Assembly: GCA_017619905.1 (NCBI GenBank)
Contig: JAFZRK010000134.1
Span: 1 to 7,289 of the forward strand
Direction of reading: 5' to 3'
DNA from: Bacillota bacterium
GTDB taxonomy: Bacteria; Bacillota; Clostridia; Peptostreptococcales; Anaerovoracaceae
Length of the DNA: 7,289 nt
In this document: positions 1 to 6,191 of the stretch, one piece after another
How the letters are laid out: each line of letters opens with the position of its first letter
Position numbering within the stretch: the stretch's first letter is position 1
The notes under the pieces: model-generated
Seen by the model: only the letters and a program-made list of their open reading frames with translations
What the model was told of the DNA's origin: nothing
Database searches by the model: none
Position numbers and translations under genes: made by a program

Positions 1-1
1 A

Positions 2-565
2 CAGTACCAGCTTATCAGAAGCTCAAGAAAGACCATAGGCATGCAGGTAAAGCCGGACGGCACAGTAGTCGTCCGCGCGCCTTATCTTGCGCCTAAATGG
101 GACATAGACCTCTTCGTGCTCTCGCACGAGGACTGGGTCAGGAAGCAGCTCGCAAAGCAGGCTAAGGCAAGAGCCGCCGTCGGAGACGCAAAGGTAATGA
201 CGCAGGAGCAGTTCAGCCGCCTAAAAAAGCTGGCGAAGCAGTACATTCCGGGCCGCATAGAGCATTTTGCCCGTCTGGCTGGCGTCTCCCACAGGGTAAG
301 GAGCGTATCGATCCGCTGTCAGAAGACCCGGTGGGGCAGCTGCACCGTCAACGGCGACATAAGCATGAACTGCCTTCTGATGCTTGCGCCAAAGGAAGTC
401 CTGGATTCCGTTGCCGCGCACGAGGTCTGCCATCTGCTGGAGATGAACCATTCCAGCCGTTTTTACGCGGAGGTCCAGAGGATCTTTCCGGAGTACAAGA
501 AGCACAACGCCTGGCTGAAGAAGAACGGCCCGGCGCTTCAGGCAATGGTGCCAGGCAGAAAATAG
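2..565 (+). CDS. YgjP/SprT-like zinc metallopeptidase (5' end outside window)
   Basis: Putative zinc-dependent metallopeptidase of the YgjP-like (DUF45/M48-type) family; the physiological substrate is not known. The frame is open to the left edge and the 13 codons before the first ATG (position 41) read QYQLIRSSRKTIG, which matches the usual family N-terminus, so the true start lies upstream and the ATG at 41 is internal. Counting from that ATG, KTRWGSC is at residues 95-101, the zinc-binding HExxH motif (HEVCH) at 127-131, and the downstream NHSSRF segment, carrying the likely third ligand His137, at 136-141. Length is near the family norm once a short missing N-terminus is added. It ends at TAG 563-565 and is followed by a probable terminator. 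No signal peptide is visible, so it is probably cytoplasmic. Confidence 0.85.
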   Translation, partial: QYQLIRSSRKTIGMQVKPDGTVVVRAPYLAPKWDIDLFVLSHEDWVRKQLAKQAKARAAVGDAKVMTQEQFSRLKKLAKQYIPGRIEHFARLAGVSHRVRSVSIRCQKTRWGSCTVNGDISMNCLLMLAPKEVLDSVAAHEVCHLLEMNHSSRFYAEVQRIFPEYKKHNAWLKKNGPALQAMVPGRK

Positions 566-613
566 ACCGGCAGCCGCCCTGCGGATTCGCTTAATAAATC
601 TGCCCGGTTTTAT
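566..613 (+). terminator. Probable rho-independent terminator after the metallopeptidase
   Basis: Arm ACCGGCAG (566-573) pairs with CTGCCCGGT (600-608), with one bulged C. A small inner hairpin, CCGC-CCT-GCGG (574-584), sits inside, and a short T-tract (TTTTAT) follows from 607. The branched shape and short T-tract make it weaker than the terminator at 1474. It begins immediately after the stop codon. Confidence 0.5.
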
Positions 614-632
614 CAATTCTTCACACAATCTA

Positions 633-661
633 TACCTACTTTGCAGAAAAGCGTCTATAAT
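633..661 (+). promoter_or_regulatory. Possible promoter for the lipoprotein/metallo-hydrolase pair
   Basis: A perfect -10 hexamer, TATAAT, lies at 656-661, in the gap after the terminator and about 50 bases before the start codon at 713. The -35 region (about 633-638, TACCTA) matches the consensus poorly. The call therefore rests on the -10 box and its position. Confidence 0.45.
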
Positions 662-712
662 AGTAAGCGTAAGTTAGGGCTTCCCGTTGTTTTGGAAAGG
701 GGACTGAAAAAA

Positions 713-859
713 ATGACTCTCAGCAAAAGAATCATAGCTGCCGTTCTTGCCGTCGTTCTGGCTCTTACCTGCCTGGCCGCCTGCGGTAATTCCGCTGCGT
801 CCGTCGTCAACCGCAATCCGGACAGCAAGAGGGGCACCAGCATACACAACGGATTCTAA
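713..859 (+). CDS. Very short lipoprotein-like peptide (48 aa), possibly a detached signal peptide
   Basis: The start at 713 is chosen over an upstream ATG (641) because GGAAAGGGGA (694-703) is a good ribosome binding site 9 bases before it. The peptide begins MTLSKRIIAA, a positively charged start followed by a hydrophobic stretch to about residue 21. It then has a lipobox, LAAC, at 21-24, so Cys24 would be lipidated and the mature peptide would be only 25 polar residues. That is unusually short for a functional lipoprotein and contains no domain. The stop TAA (857-859) is followed by one codon and then the ATG of the metallo-hydrolase in the same frame. This may be the export and anchoring segment of that enzyme, now separated by a stop codon. 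Alternatives are a real mini-lipoprotein or a sequencing error at the stop. Confidence 0.6.
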   Translation: MTLSKRIIAAVLAVVLALTCLAACGNSAASVVNRNPDSKRGTSIHNGF

Positions 860-862
860 TTC

Positions 863-1447
863 ATGAAGATCACTTACTACGGACATTCCTGTTTCACGCT
901 GGAGTCGGACGGCTACGTCATAGCCATAGATCCGTACAACGACATGGTTCCGGGGTACGGGGATCTTAAGATATCCGCAAACAAGGTGTACTGCTCGCAT
1001 GGCCATCTGGACCACGCGTACGTGGAAGCAGTGGATATAGTCCCCGCGGACCGTCCCAGTCCTTTCGTGATAACGGAGCTGGAGCTTCCCCACGACGACG
1101 CCGGCGGCGCCAAGAGGGGATTCACCTTCATCCGCAAGTTCTGCGCGGAAGGAAAGACCGTCGTGCACTACGGGGATCTGGGCTGCCCGCTTACGGAAAA
1201 AGCGGTAGGGCTCTTTTCCGGCGCGGACGCCGCGCTAGTTCCGGTAGGCGGGTTCTTTACCATAGACGGACCTGCTGCGCTGGATCTCATAGAGCTTACG
1301 AAGCCGGGCCTTGTGATACCCATGCACTACAGAAACGGGGATCAGGGAATAAGGCCTGTGGCAGAGCTCTCGGAATTCCTGAAGCTGTGCGAAGGCAAAG
1401 ATGTAAATGTTAAGCCGTTGGAATACAAGGAAGTTTACGAAATATAA
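863..1447 (+). CDS. Metallo-beta-lactamase-fold hydrolase, UlaG-like
   Basis: Metal-dependent hydrolase of the small metallo-beta-lactamase-fold type related to UlaG; substrate unknown. Visible motifs, by residue: N-terminal MKITYYGHSCF, IDPY at 22-25, the metal-binding HGHLDH at 46-51, HDD at 77-79, HYGDLG with Asp105 at 102-107, and PMHY with His155 at 153-156. All main metal-ligand positions are present and 194 residues is normal for such minimal enzymes. The start is supported by the family-typical N-terminus, but there is no clear Shine-Dalgarno in the bases before 863. Translation may depend on coupling to, or readthrough of, the short lipoprotein reading frame that stops 3 bases upstream. 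Isoleucine is mostly ATA here (10 of 12). If made from its own start it would be cytoplasmic. Confidence 0.85.
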   Translation: MKITYYGHSCFTLESDGYVIAIDPYNDMVPGYGDLKISANKVYCSHGHLDHAYVEAVDIVPADRPSPFVITELELPHDDAGGAKRGFTFIRKFCAEGKTVVHYGDLGCPLTEKAVGLFSGADAALVPVGGFFTIDGPAALDLIELTKPGLVIPMHYRNGDQGIRPVAELSEFLKLCEGKDVNVKPLEYKEVYEI

Positions 1448-1473
1448 CCCACGTTAACTTAATAAGAAAGAAT

Positions 1474-1505
1474 AAGGCCGGAGCATCTGCCCCGGCCTTT
1501 TATTG
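1474..1505. terminator. Bidirectional rho-independent terminator
   Basis: Perfect 8-bp inverted repeat, AAGGCCGG (1474-1481) with CCGGCCTT (1492-1499), and a 10-base loop. It is followed by TTTTATT on the plus strand. The A-rich stretch before it (1460-1475) gives a T-rich tract on the minus strand. It lies between the convergent metallo-hydrolase (ends 1447) and serine dehydratase (ends 1574) genes and can serve both. Confidence 0.85.
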
Positions 1506-1573
1506 CCTTATATTATGATCCGCAGATCGCCGAACGCCGATCCGCCGCTTTACGAAGCTTTCTAAGCGCTCTG

Positions 1574-2791
1574 TTACAGCGCTCCCGTGTGCGCGCTGTA
1601 GTACTTCGCCAGTCCGCCTTCCGCGGTCTCTCTGTAGATCCTGCCCAGGTCCTTTCCGGTCTCGTACATGGTCTTTACGATGGTATCGAAGGATATCTTT
1701 CTGGAGTTGGTCAGGAAGTGCGCCAGCGACACAGCGTTTATGGCCCTCATCGCGGCTACGGCGTTGCGCTCTATGCAGGGTATCTGCACCAGTCCGCCAA
1801 CCGGGTCGCAGGTGAGTCCCAGCATGTGCTCCATGCTTATCTCCGCAGCGTACTCTATCTGGTCCATGCTCATGCCAAGCAGTTCCGCCAGGCCGGCTGC
1901 CGCCATGCAGCAAGCCGTTCCTATCTCCGCCTGGCACCCGCATTCTGCGCCGGATATGGACGCGTTGGTCTTTATGATGTTGCCAATGACCCCCGCAGTT
2001 GCAAGGGCTTTCAGGATCTGTTCGTCGGATATCCCCAGCTTCAGCTGGTTGTAGTAGAGCACCGCAGGCACCACACCGCTGGCTCCGCATGTGGGCGCAG
2101 TCACCACGGTTCCGGCTCCCGCGTTCTGTTCCGCCGCCGCGAAAGCGTAGGCGCAGACTATTCGGTTCTCCCTGGTCTCCGGAGTCTCGGAAGGGGAGAA
2201 CTGGCCGAAAAGGTACCCGGCTTTCCTCTGGACTTCAAGCCCTCCGGGCAGAGTGCCCTTGGCCGCCAGGCCTTCCCTTATGGCGTTCTTCATTGCGTCC
2301 CAGACCTTGGCCATGTAGTCCCGGAGCTGCGGACCTTCCATCTCCTCCGCGTACTGCCAGATGCGTATGCATTTCTGCGCGCAGTAATGCGAGATCTCGT
2401 TGAAACTGTTGTGGGGGTAGACCTCCGGCGCCTCCACGTAGGTCCTGTCCGCGAACCTTATGGCTCCGCCTCCGATGCTGTAGACCCGTTTTGCCGCAAG
2501 GACTTCTCCGCCTTTAATCGCGGTCATGTCCATTCCGTTCGGATGCTCCAGGCCGTCCTCGGTCTTCGTGTCGAAGATTATCTCCACAGGCAGGGGAGCG
2601 AAACTCTCCTCCAGGACCTTGTCCGTCATGTGTCCGCGTCCGGTCTTCGCCAGCGACCCGTAGAGAGTCACCTTAAAAGCGTCCGCCTCCGGGTACATCT
2701 CCCGCAGAAGGCGCGCGGCGCGCTCCGGTCCCATGCTGTGCGAGCTGGACGGTCCTTTTCCTATTCTGTAAAGGTGTGTTAAGCTTTTCAT
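1574..2791 (-). CDS. sdaA: L-serine dehydratase, single-chain iron-sulfur type
   Basis: Converts L-serine to pyruvate and ammonia in the cytoplasm using an oxygen-sensitive [4Fe-4S] cluster. The N-terminal beta-type domain carries SSSHSMGP at residues 15-22. The C-terminal alpha-type catalytic domain (about 180-405) carries the cluster cysteines: Cys286 in GCQAEIG, Cys328 in TCDPVGG and Cys339 in IPCIERN. Their spacing (42, then 11) matches the ligands I recall in the Legionella enzyme. Both domains are in one chain, beta first, with no ACT domain, as in type I enzymes; 405 residues is on the short side. No cysteine occurs after Cys339, so the C-terminal cysteine tail known from Legionella is absent. 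The start at 2791 gives the family-typical N-terminus but has no good Shine-Dalgarno. It lies 17 bases after the acetyltransferase stop, which suggests translational coupling. It is the last gene of its operon. Confidence 0.95.
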   Translation of the reverse strand: MKSLTHLYRIGKGPSSSHSMGPERAARLLREMYPEADAFKVTLYGSLAKTGRGHMTDKVLEESFAPLPVEIIFDTKTEDGLEHPNGMDMTAIKGGEVLAAKRVYSIGGGAIRFADRTYVEAPEVYPHNSFNEISHYCAQKCIRIWQYAEEMEGPQLRDYMAKVWDAMKNAIREGLAAKGTLPGGLEVQRKAGYLFGQFSPSETPETRENRIVCAYAFAAAEQNAGAGTVVTAPTCGASGVVPAVLYYNQLKLGISDEQILKALATAGVIGNIIKTNASISGAECGCQAEIGTACCMAAAGLAELLGMSMDQIEYAAEISMEHMLGLTCDPVGGLVQIPCIERNAVAAMRAINAVSLAHFLTNSRKISFDTIVKTMYETGKDLGRIYRETAEGGLAKYYSAHTGAL

Positions 2792-2808
2792 TCTTTGATA
2801 GCGCAGGT

Positions 2809-3618
2809 TCAGATGTTATAGTCGATGCCGAACTCCTCCAGCATCACTCTGGAGAGATCCTTGTTGTCTATCGTGCGCTGTTCCAGAAGCTTTCCGCTGG
2901 GATCCTTGAGCGTTATCACGGATTCCGCCGCTTTATCTACGGTGCCGTCGCTCACGAGGTTCCTGCGGTTCTCTTCCGGCGTCATTATTACCAGGGAGAG
3001 CCGTGTGCGGAAACTGGAATTCGGATCCTGAGAGCAGGCATAGTTCATGTTTATATAGTCCACCGGAAGCATGGGCCTGTCCGCAAAGCGCAGTATCTCT
3101 TCCTCGCCGTCTTCCTTCTTTACGAACACCTTGCAGAGTCCGTCCTCGCAGACCGCCTTGTAGCCGAACCTTACGTAGCCCGCATTGAACTCCGCGGGTT
3201 CCGGGAAGAAGATGAAGCCCAGTCCGGCGTCACAGAAGTACTTCTTTCCGTCAAGCGTGACAACTATGCTGCGGTGCCTGCACGGAGGCAGGAAGTCTCT
3301 GCCTTTTGTTATGCGCACTTCCACGCAGTATGTGTCGAAGCCGATGGTCCTCAGCGCCGCCTCAAGCAGCCCGTTTATCTCAAAGCAGTAGCCGCCTCTG
3401 TTTCTCCCGACTATCTTGCCGAAAAGGTCCGGGATGGAAAGAGACGGTTCCTTTGCCTCCGCCCACACGTCCAGATTGTCGAAAGGCACGTGCAGGTGGT
3501 GGTTGTACAGTATCTTTTTCAAACTGGCAAGGTCAGGTCCGATCTCAGCCGGATCCAGGCCTATGCGTCTTAAGAACTCTGATATGTCTTTCACGTTCGC
3601 GTACAGTTCTTCGTACAT
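2809..3618 (-). CDS. Arylamine N-acetyltransferase family protein
   Basis: Cytoplasmic acyltransferase of the NAT family, which classically moves an acetyl group from acetyl-CoA to an arylamine or hydrazine; the natural substrate here is unknown. The thiol-protease-like catalytic triad is visible: Cys78 in RGGYCFEINGLL, His115 in CRHRSIVV, and Asp130 in YFCDAGLGF. PFDNLD at 45-50 is the usual N-terminal family segment. The length of 269 residues is typical. AAAGGAGT (about 3623-3630 on the plus strand, read in reverse complement) is a good ribosome binding site for the ATG at 3616-3618. The gene starts 18 bases after the regulator and ends 17 bases before serine dehydratase, so the three genes are probably one transcript. 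Related family members carry out amide synthesis in secondary metabolism, but nothing nearby suggests that here. Confidence 0.9.
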   Translation of the reverse strand: MYEELYANVKDISEFLRRIGLDPAEIGPDLASLKKILYNHHLHVPFDNLDVWAEAKEPSLSIPDLFGKIVGRNRGGYCFEINGLLEAALRTIGFDTYCVEVRITKGRDFLPPCRHRSIVVTLDGKKYFCDAGLGFIFFPEPAEFNAGYVRFGYKAVCEDGLCKVFVKKEDGEEEILRFADRPMLPVDYINMNYACSQDPNSSFRTRLSLVIMTPEENRRNLVSDGTVDKAAESVITLKDPSGKLLEQRTIDNKDLSRVMLEEFGIDYNI

Positions 3619-3636
3619 TTTTACTCCTTTCCGCTC

Positions 3637-5190
3637 CTATTTCTTGTAAATCTCGTAGCAGAGCAGCAGCCGCAGCCGCACGTCCGGATCCGAAAGATCC
3701 AGATCGGTCATCTCGCTTATCTTGCCTATCCTGTATATTACGTTGTTGCGGTGCATGTGCATTATCTCCGCAGTCTCGGACGCTTTCCTCTCGTTTATAA
3801 GGTAGGCGTAGAGGAGCTCGAAGTTGTTGGTGCCGCGCCTGACGTCGTTCTCGCGGAGCTTGTCCAGCGCCCTGTAGGCCGCGGAATATTTGATCACCGA
3901 GACGTCCGCGTCGGCGTTTACCAGCGCGTAGGCAGGGTAGCAGCGCGAGAAGGTGCACACTCTGGTGCAGTCCTTCTTCGATGACTGTCCGCCGAGGTCC
4001 ACCGGTTCGCTGTGCTTGGGCGATTTAAGCGCTATCTCCGCCTGCGCCCCCGCGGTCTTTATCTCCATGAGACTTACGAAAGGATCGCTTATGCCGCAGG
4101 ACGCGTTGTATTTTTCCATGATGTCCTGCAGAGTATCTTCCAGTTCGGTCATAGGCCTTTTGGAATCATAGGGGATGAGCGCTATGAGTATGTCGCTGCT
4201 GAGCGTAACCCTGGACTGCGATATGCGTCCGGACAGTTCGTTGCAGAGCCGCTGCAGCATTATGCCCGCGCTGTCGTCTGCGGAAACTTTCACCAGAACG
4301 AAGCTCCCTTTTACCGAAAGACCGGAGTTCTTGGCCCTCTGCGCCACCGTTTCCGGGCTCAGGTCCGAGGATTCCAGCAGATCCAGAAGCAGACTGTCGT
4401 AGATGTGCGGCATCTGGTTGTTCTCTATCCACTGGCGCTCGAAGCAGGTCATGAGGTGCTCTATGAGTATGCGGAACAGGTCGCGGAGTCCGTCGCTGGG
4501 AGGCCTGCGCGTGCACAGCATCACCACGTGCGCGTAGTAGGAATTGTTGTAGTGGATGACCTTGCTCATCATCGGGACGGACGTTATCAGCCCTCTGTCC
4601 CGGACGTAGATGTCCTCCGCGTCCTTCCAGAAGTTCATGAGCTTGGCCTTTTTGAACATGTCTATGGCGTCCTGATCGTGATACCCCTTTTCGACAAGGC
4701 GCTGCGTTATCTCGTCCGTGCACTGCAGCCCCTGGGTGTAGGCTACCAGCGAGAACGCCGAATCCGATATGGTAATGTAGTTTCCTATGACGCTCTCGGA
4801 CAGCGACAGTATCTCCTGTATGGAACGGTGCTTTATGAGGCACTGGTCCATGGCCGTACACCAGTCAAAGTACTTTTCGAATATGCTCTGGACCCGTATG
4901 AAGAACAGCTCCGGACGCAGATCCGTGTCGAACAGCACCATGTTCTGGAGAATGGCGGAATCTCTGGGTAGAGGGGAGTCTATGACGGCCGCGACGGAGT
5001 ATTCGTGCCCCAGGCCTTTGGCCTTGAGCGCCTGCGACAGTTTGCATACTATGAGCTTGTTGCTGGGGTTCTTTTCCGGGTTTGGACTGATGAGGCGCAC
5101 TCCGGTGAATGCCCTGGATCTGTCCTTTATGTAGCATAAAGGATTGCAGTCGGCAAGGTCGTCCAGCAGGATGTTTAGTGTAAGTTCCAT
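3637..5190 (-). CDS. PucR/CdaR-family transcriptional regulator
   Basis: DNA-binding regulator with the PucR-type C-terminal helix-turn-helix at about residues 444-517. The recognition region is near 470-494 (ASETAEIMHMHRNNVIYRI), a hallmark of the family. The region at about 290-400 resembles the GGDEF-like CdaR middle domain. Residues about 120-255 look like a GAF/PAS-type sensory region, and the N-terminal 110 residues are not assigned with confidence. Length 517 is normal for the family. The ATG at 5188-5190 has GAGGT at a suitable distance (about 5197-5201, reverse complement). It is the first gene of a minus-strand operon and is divergent from the corrinoid protein gene across a 322-base control region. 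It is thus a natural candidate to regulate both directions. Known family members respond to purine catabolites, sugar acids or amino-acid-type signals; the ligand here cannot be read from sequence. Confidence 0.9.
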   Translation of the reverse strand: MELTLNILLDDLADCNPLCYIKDRSRAFTGVRLISPNPEKNPSNKLIVCKLSQALKAKGLGHEYSVAAVIDSPLPRDSAILQNMVLFDTDLRPELFFIRVQSIFEKYFDWCTAMDQCLIKHRSIQEILSLSESVIGNYITISDSAFSLVAYTQGLQCTDEITQRLVEKGYHDQDAIDMFKKAKLMNFWKDAEDIYVRDRGLITSVPMMSKVIHYNNSYYAHVVMLCTRRPPSDGLRDLFRILIEHLMTCFERQWIENNQMPHIYDSLLLDLLESSDLSPETVAQRAKNSGLSVKGSFVLVKVSADDSAGIMLQRLCNELSGRISQSRVTLSSDILIALIPYDSKRPMTELEDTLQDIMEKYNASCGISDPFVSLMEIKTAGAQAEIALKSPKHSEPVDLGGQSSKKDCTRVCTFSRCYPAYALVNADADVSVIKYSAAYRALDKLRENDVRRGTNNFELLYAYLINERKASETAEIMHMHRNNVIYRIGKISEMTDLDLSDPDVRLRLLLCYEIYKK

Positions 5191-5209
5191 AATGATACCT
5201 CGTGTTTAT

Positions 5210-5238
5210 AAGATATTTGAAATTTAGCATTTTTACAA
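5210..5238 (-). promoter_or_regulatory. Possible promoter of the regulator operon
   Basis: On the minus strand, TTGTAA (plus coordinates 5233-5238) and TATCTT (5210-5215) are separated by 17 bases. Each matches the sigma-A consensus at 4 of 6 positions. Transcription would begin roughly 15-20 bases before the start codon at 5190. The match is modest and other AT-rich combinations nearby are possible. Confidence 0.35.
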
Positions 5239-5254
5239 GCGTTTTTTGGAACAA

Positions 5255-5283
5255 TTTACAATATTATTAAAATATTGTACAAT
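5255..5283 (+). promoter_or_regulatory. Promoter of the corrinoid protein operon
   Basis: TTTACA (5255-5260) and TACAAT (5278-5283) each match the sigma-A consensus at 5 of 6 positions, with the ideal 17-base spacer. Transcription would begin near 5290, leaving a leader of about 220 bases. A second perfect TATAAT at 5401-5406 has no good -35 box but could mark an additional, closer start site. A palindrome fills the spacer of the first promoter, which suggests direct control by a DNA-binding protein. Confidence 0.55.
5257..5279. promoter_or_regulatory. Palindromic candidate operator inside the promoter spacer
   Basis: Perfect 9-bp inverted repeat, TACAATATT (5257-5265) and AATATTGTA (5271-5279), with a 5-base centre. 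It overlaps the -35 and -10 boxes and fills the spacer of the forward promoter. The heptamer ACAATTT flanks it as a direct repeat at 5251-5257 and 5279-5285. The position suits a repressor or regulator site; the divergent PucR-type protein is the nearest candidate. AT-rich sequence makes chance palindromes more likely. Confidence 0.5.
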
Positions 5284-5420
5284 TTGGGTAGCATTTTTCA
5301 CAAAAAAAGAGAGAGCGCGCGGGGCTTCCAACTGCTCAAAAATGAAATACTGGCGCTGATTATTGTTATTTCCTACAATGCTTTTTTTATGCACGTGTCT
5401 TATAATATTACCGTAAACTT

Positions 5421-5474
5421 GTACTGCGCCCAAAGCCCATGCAGTGGACGAGCGGAAGGCACGGAGCGCGGTAC
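5421..5474 (+). promoter_or_regulatory. GC-rich structured segment in the leader of the corrinoid operon
   Basis: GTACTGCGC (5421-5429) can pair with GCGCGGTAC (5466-5474): 9 consecutive base pairs including one G-U. They enclose 36 bases, within which only short helices are visible, such as CCA/TGG at 5437-5447. The segment stands out as GC-rich between AT-rich flanks and sits just before a hairpin over the ribosome binding site. It shows no recognisable cobalamin-box or ZTP (pfl) motif. Function is inferred from position only. Confidence 0.4.
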
Positions 5475-5481
5475 CTCGAAG

Positions 5482-5509
5482 ATTTGTTTTTTAGGAAGGA
5501 GAAACAAAT
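5482..5509 (+). promoter_or_regulatory. Hairpin over the Shine-Dalgarno of the corrinoid protein gene
   Basis: ATTTGTTT (5482-5489) pairs perfectly with AAACAAAT (5502-5509). The stem extends by U-G, U-A and U-G pairs to a 6-base loop, AGGAAG (5493-5498). The ribosome binding site AAGGAG (5496-5501) thus lies half in the loop and half in weak pairs, 11 bases before the ATG at 5513. This could limit or present the site for ribosome entry. The stem is AT-rich and only moderately stable. Confidence 0.5.
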
Positions 5510-5512
5510 AAA

Positions 5513-6142
5513 ATGATCGAAAGTGTAAAGAATGTAGTATCTGCAGGAAGACTTAAGCTGATCCAGCCCACAGTGCAGGAAGCTCTGGACAACGGCGCCA
5601 CCCCGGACGAGATCCTCGACTCCATGATGGCCGCTATGGACGAAGTAGGAACCAAGTTCCAGAACAACGAGATCTACGTACCCGAAATGCTCGTAGCTGC
5701 CAAGACCATGCAGCGCGGCGTAGCCACCATCAAGCCGCTCCTCGCAGGAGACGCTGTTGGTAAGTACGGCAAGTACGTTCTCGGAACAGTAGCCGGAGAC
5801 CTCCACGACATAGGCAAGAACCTCGTAGGCATCATGATCGAGGCTGCCGGTTTCGAAGTCATCGACCTCGGTATCGACGTTCCCGCAGAGAAGTTCGTAG
5901 AAGCCGTTAAGGCCAACCCGGACTGCAAGGTAGTAGGCGTTTCCGCGCTGCTCACCACCACCATGGAGTCCATGAGAAATACCGTTAAGTGCCTGATCGA
6001 TGCAGGATGCAAGGACCAGGTAAAGATAATGGTAGGCGGAGCCCCCATCACCCAGGCATTCGCTGACGAGATCGGCGCAGACGCCTACACCACGGACGCT
6101 GCTTCCGCAGCCGCAAAGGCAAAGGAGCTTGCTTCCCTTTAA
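5513..6142 (+). CDS. Corrinoid methyl-carrier protein (MtaC/MtbC/MttC-like)
   Basis: Small cobalamin-binding protein that carries a methyl group on cobalt between a substrate-specific methyltransferase and a second methyltransferase, usually acting on tetrahydrofolate in bacteria. Residues 1-85 form the helical cap domain. Residues about 88-209 form the Rossmann-like B12 domain with DLHDIG (96-101, His98 the lower cobalt ligand), SAL at 144-146 and GGAP at 175-178. Length 209 is typical of stand-alone carriers. The start has a strong Shine-Dalgarno, AAGGAG, at 5496-5501. Of 14 isoleucines, 12 use ATC, in contrast to the metallo-hydrolase, which points to high expression. The substrate (methanol, a methylamine, a betaine or a methoxy-aromatic) cannot be assigned because no partner methyltransferase is in the window. 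Only 49 bases without a terminator separate it from the ligase, so the two are probably co-transcribed. Confidence 0.93.
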   Translation: MIESVKNVVSAGRLKLIQPTVQEALDNGATPDEILDSMMAAMDEVGTKFQNNEIYVPEMLVAAKTMQRGVATIKPLLAGDAVGKYGKYVLGTVAGDLHDIGKNLVGIMIEAAGFEVIDLGIDVPAEKFVEAVKANPDCKVVGVSALLTTTMESMRNTVKCLIDAGCKDQVKIMVGGAPITQAFADEIGADAYTTDAASAAAKAKELASL

Positions 6143-6191
6143 TCAGTTATCGTTTAACGTTAGTAGATCAATTATTTAGTCGGAGGTAGAA

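Larger units (their letters stand above)
5225..5303. repeat. Pair of direct repeats (TAGCATTTTT) flanking the palindrome
   Basis: TAGCATTTTT occurs at 5225-5234, followed by ACAA, and again at 5289-5298, followed by CACAA. The copies are 64 bases apart, about six helical turns, one on each side of the palindrome. They may be accessory binding sites or chance in an AT-rich stretch. Confidence 0.4.

Noticed and set aside
641..859. Longer version of the lipoprotein frame starting at ATG 641
   Set aside because: It would start upstream of the TATAAT box, lacks a ribosome binding site and places 24 extra residues before an otherwise standard lipoprotein signal.
1589..2782. Long plus-strand reading frame of 397 codons opposite serine dehydratase
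   Set aside because: Low-complexity, arginine- and leucine-rich translation with no domain, fully inside a well supported gene on the other strand.
4012..4971. Plus-strand reading frame of 319 codons opposite the regulator gene
   Set aside because: No recognisable motif, lies entirely within the regulator gene; a shadow.
5361..5388. Possible intrinsic attenuator: ATTGT/ACAAT stem followed by a run of seven T
   Set aside because: The stem is only five AT-rich pairs and two bases separate it from the T-run; too weak to call a terminator.
5275..5511. Plus-strand 78-codon reading frame across the divergent control region
   Set aside because: Starts at a TTG inside the promoter, has no ribosome binding site, and overlaps promoter, leader stem and Shine-Dalgarno hairpin; composition changes abruptly along it.
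5284..5512. Cobalamin or ZTP riboswitch in the leader of the corrinoid operon
   Set aside because: Neither the conserved B12 box nor the terminal ZTP (pfl) motif could be found by eye, so no known class is claimed.
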